Below, piece after piece: positions 60,984-64,000 of a DNA stretch of 64,000 nucleotides; the stretch's first letter is position 1; the number at the start of each line of letters is the position of its first letter. The stretch is from the NCBI GenBank assembly GCA_028875575.1, contig JAPPDF010000003.1:1-64000 (forward strand). The letters are read 5' to 3'. This DNA comes from Acidobacteriota bacterium (lineage in GTDB: Bacteria; Acidobacteriota; Terriglobia; Versatilivoradales; Versatilivoraceae). A model generated the notes under the pieces. It was given only the letters and a program-made list of their open reading frames with translations, was not told the origin of the DNA and searched no databases. The position numbers and the translations under genes were made by a program.

Positions 60984-61556
60984 TCAGGCCGGAGCCGGCC
61001 CCTCGGAGACCATTCTCTTCCCCCTGTAGATATAGTGCAGTCCGGAGAAGACCGTAATGGCTCCCGTGACCGGGTAAAGCACCCAAAGCCACTGGGGAAC
61101 GGTCTCCAGGTAGTTGAAAAGCAGCACCAGGGTCAGGGTTACGATCTGAATGAGCGTGGCGGCCTTTCCGTAAATGGAGGGAGGAAAGTTTCGATGACCG
61201 GTCATCAACAGAATGATGAGTGTGCTCACGATCAGAAAAACATCCCGGCTGAGGACCAGGATGGTAAGCCAGAGCGGTATCAGGTTGGGCAACTCCAGGT
61301 CCTTGATGGACAGGACGACGAAAGCGGTGGTCAGCAGCAGCTTGTCGGCGATGGGATCCAGCAGGGCTCCCAGGGAAGTCTTCTGCTGCAGCCACCGGGC
61401 CATCAGGCCGTCCAGGCCATCCGTAACCCCCGCCAGCAGGAAGACGAAGAAGGCCCAGCCGAGCTGGTTGTAGAGCAGAAGGTTGACGAACACCGGTATG
61501 AAGGCCATTCTCAGAATGGTGATCTGATTGGCGGGCGTGAGCAGTTGGGAGGTCAT
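60984..61556 (-). CDS. pgsA: CDP-diacylglycerol-glycerol-3-phosphate 3-phosphatidyltransferase
   Basis: A 190-aa integral membrane enzyme that makes phosphatidylglycerol phosphate from CDP-diacylglycerol. The CDP-alcohol phosphotransferase signature DGLDGLMAR, then G, LDPIADK is complete (about 45-75). Four to five other hydrophobic segments are seen. The start at 61556 (MTSQLLTPANQITILRM) fits the family; the frame to 61598 adds non-conserved residues. It could also be the CDP-alcohol family member for another head group, but PgsA is most likely. Confidence 0.88.
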   Translation of the reverse strand: MTSQLLTPANQITILRMAFIPVFVNLLLYNQLGWAFFVFLLAGVTDGLDGLMARWLQQKTSLGALLDPIADKLLLTTAFVVLSIKDLELPNLIPLWLTILVLSRDVFLIVSTLIILLMTGHRNFPPSIYGKAATLIQIVTLTLVLLFNYLETVPQWLWVLYPVTGAITVFSGLHYIYRGKRMVSEGPAPA

Positions 61557-61800
61557 TGCCAGTGGACTGTCGAAAACCGGTTCTGCGGGCGAAAACAAGA
61601 AATGTTATCGGGCCGTGCGAAGGGCTGTCAACGCAATTCCCGGACCTCGAGCGGGTACCTCCGAATGAGGACTGTGCGCCGCCGGAAGCAACCGGCGGAA
61701 CGCACTCCATTCGCCCATGGCCGCCAACGGCAAGGAAGCTTGCCGTGTGGACGCCTGAAGGCGGGAGGGCTTTAGAATGAGGTGTTTCGGGAGAAAGGGA

Positions 61801-61875
<75 letters not shown>

Positions 61876-61966
61876 CGATCCGGGTTGAAATCCTCGCCGG
61901 GGATTGTGGCACGCCTCCTTCAACCTTGACAAGCTCAATTTCCGAGGCTGTGGCGCACCCTGGCTA

Positions 61967-62344
61967 CTAAGAGCCTCGAGCCGGCGGTGTCGAGGGACGG
62001 CTGAGAACGAACAGGGACACGCTGAGGGTGATCAGGATGAGCAGCGCCTGAAGGTAGGGCGAGCGGACCACGAACCACACGCTGTAACCGACCAGTCCGG
62101 ACATCAGCACCACCGAGGCGGCCTTGGCCCCCGGGCGGATCACCTGTCCGTTTTCCCAGTCGCGCAGAATGGGTCCGAAACGTCGGTGGGCTCGCAGCCA
62201 ACCGTGAATCCGAGGCGAGCTCCTGGAGAAAAAGAAGGCCGCCAGCAACACCAGCGGGGTGGTGGGAACCAGGGGCAGGAATATCCCTGCGAATCCAATC
62301 GAAAGAGACACAAGTCCCAGTACCAGGTAGAGTTTTCTGATCAT
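61967..62344 (-). CDS. DUF454 (YbaN-like) inner membrane protein
   Basis: A 125-aa membrane protein. It starts MIRKLYLVLGLVSLSIGFAG, then has FLPLVPTTPLVLLAAFFFSR, the family hallmark, a hydrophilic loop (HGWLRAHRRFGPILRDWENG) and two more hydrophobic segments. The end is basic. Function is unknown in all species. It lies 91 bp downstream of the tRNA and is divergent from the VapB-type gene. Confidence 0.9.
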   Translation of the reverse strand: MIRKLYLVLGLVSLSIGFAGIFLPLVPTTPLVLLAAFFFSRSSPRIHGWLRAHRRFGPILRDWENGQVIRPGAKAASVVLMSGLVGYSVWFVVRSPYLQALLILITLSVSLFVLSRPSTPPARGS

Positions 62345-62425
62345 GGATCCGAATACAAGAGCACGTCGTCAATGGGGAGTTGAACCGGGGGAGCCTTTGT
62401 CTGGGCCTCTTTCATTGGAAAGACG

Positions 62426-62464
62426 TTGACAGAAATCTGGCTATGGTGATACAGATATCTGTAT
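62426..62464 (+). promoter_or_regulatory. Operator-promoter of the vapBC-type pair
   Basis: TTGACA (62426-62431), then a TACAGA-like -10 near 62450-62455. The perfect 16-bp palindrome ATACAGATATCTGTAT (62449-62464) overlaps both the -10 and the ATG at 62463. No Shine-Dalgarno is present, so the mRNA would start at or near the ATG (leaderless). A palindrome here is the expected site for the RHH antitoxin or its complex. Confidence 0.6.
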
Positions 62465-62705
62465 GAAAACGACTCTCAACTTTGACGACCACCTGATCCG
62501 CACCGCCAAGATCCGTGCCGCTCAGCAAGGGGAGACCCTGACGCGACTGATCGAACGCGCCCTGCGAGACTACCTTGAAGCCGGCCCCCGCGACGCGGCG
62601 CGTCGTTTTCGGGCGAAGTTGCTAACCAAGCGCGGCCGTGCGGTTGCCGGGGTCAATCTGGACGACCGGGACGCCCTCTACGAGCGGATGGAGGGGGTCG
62701 ATTGA
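62463..62705 (+). CDS. Ribbon-helix-helix antitoxin (VapB-like)
   Basis: An 80-aa DNA-binding antitoxin. The N-terminal KTTLNFDDHLIRTAKIRAAQ is a ribbon-helix-helix (strand plus two helices), then comes the toxin-wrapping tail (AKLLTKRGRAVAGVNLDDRD, RMEGVD). It is followed with a four-base overlap by a PIN-domain toxin gene, a typical VapBC layout. The RHH would bind the palindrome over its own start codon and repress the operon. Confidence 0.88.
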   Translation: MKTTLNFDDHLIRTAKIRAAQQGETLTRLIERALRDYLEAGPRDAARRFRAKLLTKRGRAVAGVNLDDRDALYERMEGVD

Positions 62706-63133
62706 TTGCGGTCGACACCAACATTCTTATTCATGCACATCGCGCGGAGTCGCCCAAGCATCTCGTCGCTCACGCCCGTGTCGTCGCCCTCGCCGAGTCC
62801 CCCGCCCGCTGGGGTATCCCGGTGTTTTGCATCGGCGAATTCATTCGCGTCATCACCCACCCCAGGCTGTTCAATCCTCCCTACTCCGCCAACGAAGCCT
62901 GCGAGGCGCTGACCAGGCTGCTTGCCTCGCCGAGTCTGACCGTGCTTTGTCCCGGTTCCGCGTATCCGGAGCTCCTGATGGAAGCAGTCCGCGAGGCAAA
63001 CGCGATTGGCAACGTCGCGTTCGATGCTCAGATCGTGGCGCTTTGCCGAGAGAATGGCATTTCCCGGCTTCTGACGGAAGATCGCGACTTCGACCGCTTT
63101 CGGGGCCTCGTCATCGAACACCTCGAGGTGTAA
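62702..63133 (+). CDS. PIN-domain toxin (VapC-like)
   Basis: A 143-aa PIN ribonuclease. Metal-binding acidic residues are visible: D5 (VDTNI), the Glu in IGEFIRVI, the D in AFDAQIVAL and a late D in TEDRDF. The start is TTG 62702, overlapping the antitoxin stop (TTGA). VapC toxins cleave tRNA or rRNA and are neutralised by the RHH partner. The pair is complete and seems intact. Confidence 0.88.
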   Translation: MIAVDTNILIHAHRAESPKHLVAHARVVALAESPARWGIPVFCIGEFIRVITHPRLFNPPYSANEACEALTRLLASPSLTVLCPGSAYPELLMEAVREANAIGNVAFDAQIVALCRENGISRLLTEDRDFDRFRGLVIEHLEV

Positions 63134-63164
63134 ACAGGGCTCAAAGCCGATTCCCGGGATCCGG

Positions 63165-64000
63165 TCACCTTCCCAGCCTGGCCCGGGCGTGGCCCACCCC
63201 GACCGTGACCAGGCAGCCTATCAAGGTGTGCCAGGTGTAGTCGACCTGTGTCAGGGTCAGGACCAGGGCCATGGCCATAATGCCGGCCAGGAAACCGGCA
63301 AGGGCGTCGCCGGGCTTGGGCCGCCTGGACAGAAGCCCCAAAAAGAAAATTCCCAGCAGGCTGCCGTAAGTCACCGAGGCGATGCGCAGCCCCAGCTCCA
63401 CCACCGGGTTGCGGGTGTCGGTGAAGAGCATGGCTCCCCCGATGAGGGCCAGCCCCCAGAACAGGGTGAAGGTCCTGGACCAGAACATCTCCTGCCGGGG
63501 GCTGAAGCCGCGGGCTCGTTTGGAATGACGAAACAGGTCCAGGTAGGTGGAGGAGGCCAGGGAGCTGATGGCCGACGAGAGGGTCCCCATGGCGGACGCC
63601 AGCACGCCGGCGATGACCAGGCCGGCCAGCCCGCTGGGGAGCTGCTCGACGATGAACTTTGGGAATACCTGGTCGGAACTCTTCAATCCAAGTTGGGTGA
63701 CCTCGGCGCCGCCGTAAAAGGCGAACAGGCACAGCCCCAGCACCAGGAAGAAGGCGAACTGGAGCACGATGACGGCAGCGTCCAGAAGCAGGGCCCTTTG
63801 GCTCTCCCGGGCCGTTCGGCAGGCCAGCAGGCGTTGGACCAGGAGTTGGTCGGTGCCGTGGGAAGCCATGGTCAGAAAGATCCCCCCCAACAGGCTTCCG
63901 GCCAGGGTGTAGGGAGAGGTCAGCCACTCCATCAGACCCGATCCCCCGTAGGGGTTCAGCAGAGAGAGCTTGTCCGCGCCGGAGGCGGTGCTGAAGCGGA
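63165..64000 (-). CDS. Sodium:solute symporter, 5' end beyond window
   Basis: The C-terminal part of an SSS-family transporter, at least 278 codons, open to the window end (frame continues past the ATG at 63932, with ASGADKLSLLNPYGGSGLME before it). It shows MASHGTDQLLVQRLLACRTA, the motif of the family's central part, then AGVLASAMGTLSSAISSLAS and about seven membrane segments. It would use sodium to import a sugar, acid or similar solute. Its end lies 31 bp from the convergent VapC-type gene. Confidence 0.85.
   Translation of the reverse strand, partial: RFSTASGADKLSLLNPYGGSGLMEWLTSPYTLAGSLLGGIFLTMASHGTDQLLVQRLLACRTARESQRALLLDAAVIVLQFAFFLVLGLCLFAFYGGAEVTQLGLKSSDQVFPKFIVEQLPSGLAGLVIAGVLASAMGTLSSAISSLASSTYLDLFRHSKRARGFSPRQEMFWSRTFTLFWGLALIGGAMLFTDTRNPVVELGLRIASVTYGSLLGIFFLGLLSRRPKPGDALAGFLAGIMAMALVLTLTQVDYTWHTLIGCLVTVGVGHARARLGR

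Noticed and set aside
60952-61710. N-terminal extension of the DUF512 frame
   Set aside because: The extra residues are in another frame of the pgsA region and have no conserved content; start 60951 is better.

Overview
The window is about 64 kb of GC-rich bacterial chromosome. It encodes roughly 55 credible protein genes and one tRNA, and has no rRNA and no complete insertion sequence. The gene set suggests an environmental Acidobacteriota-type bacterium: a homodimeric AceE-type pyruvate dehydrogenase E1, KorAB flanked by CBS-domain proteins, a gliding-type ABC operon with a DUF4340 protein, Planctomycete/Acidobacteria-style DUF1501 and PSCyt1-DUF1549-DUF1553 proteins, and many secreted twin-arginine proteins. 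This assignment is an inference from gene content; no marker gene was tested.

Layout. 0.2-6 kb: agmatine deiminase, then on the minus strand an MFS carrier, a DapA-family lyase and AceE-type E1. 6.4-8.4 kb: a secreted cyclase-family protein and a zinc alcohol dehydrogenase. 8.7-13 kb: 2-oxoacid:ferredoxin oxidoreductase KorA/KorB between two CBS proteins. 14.2-19.2 kb: an ABC export operon of GldA/GldF/GldG type with a DUF4340 lipid-anchored-like partner, then a Trm112-like protein. 19.5-23.8 kb: ClpB, GrpE and an unusual winged-helix/receiver fusion. 24-29.1 kb: lipoprotein, FabI, a Rho_N-like small protein, a radical SAM enzyme, a one-TM protein and a LysR regulator.

29.2-32.4 kb is an accessory island that looks lower in GC by eye. 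It carries a HicB-like antitoxin frame directly upstream of a 502-aa protein with a C-terminal ApeA-like HEPN domain, short overlapping ORFs behind it, and on the other strand a 101-aa protein followed by a dCTP deaminase. HEPN ribonucleases and dCTP deaminases both occur as anti-phage effectors, so this is the best candidate for an undescribed system here.

32.5-58.3 kb is a catabolic and surface region: two Ldh_2 malate/lactate-type dehydrogenases, two further DapA-family proteins (one exported and lacking the catalytic lysine), an HpcH/HpaI aldolase, SDRs, an aldo/keto reductase, cupins, a tandem pair of exported TIM-barrel-like proteins, DUF1501/DUF1553 proteins, an M1 peptidase and two transporters. 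It reads as uptake and breakdown of sugar acids or similar compounds, but no substrate can be named. 58.4-64 kb: a site-2 protease with CBS domains, a DUF512 radical SAM-like protein, PgsA, tRNA-Val(CAC), a DUF454 protein, a VapBC-type toxin-antitoxin pair with an operator over its start codon, and a sodium/solute symporter cut by the window end.

Intergenic space is rich in small non-coding repeats: at least five families, several with clean terminal inverted repeats and plausible target duplications (MITE-like). One forms the 5' boundary of the agmatine deiminase gene, and one supplies the last base of a cupin stop codon.
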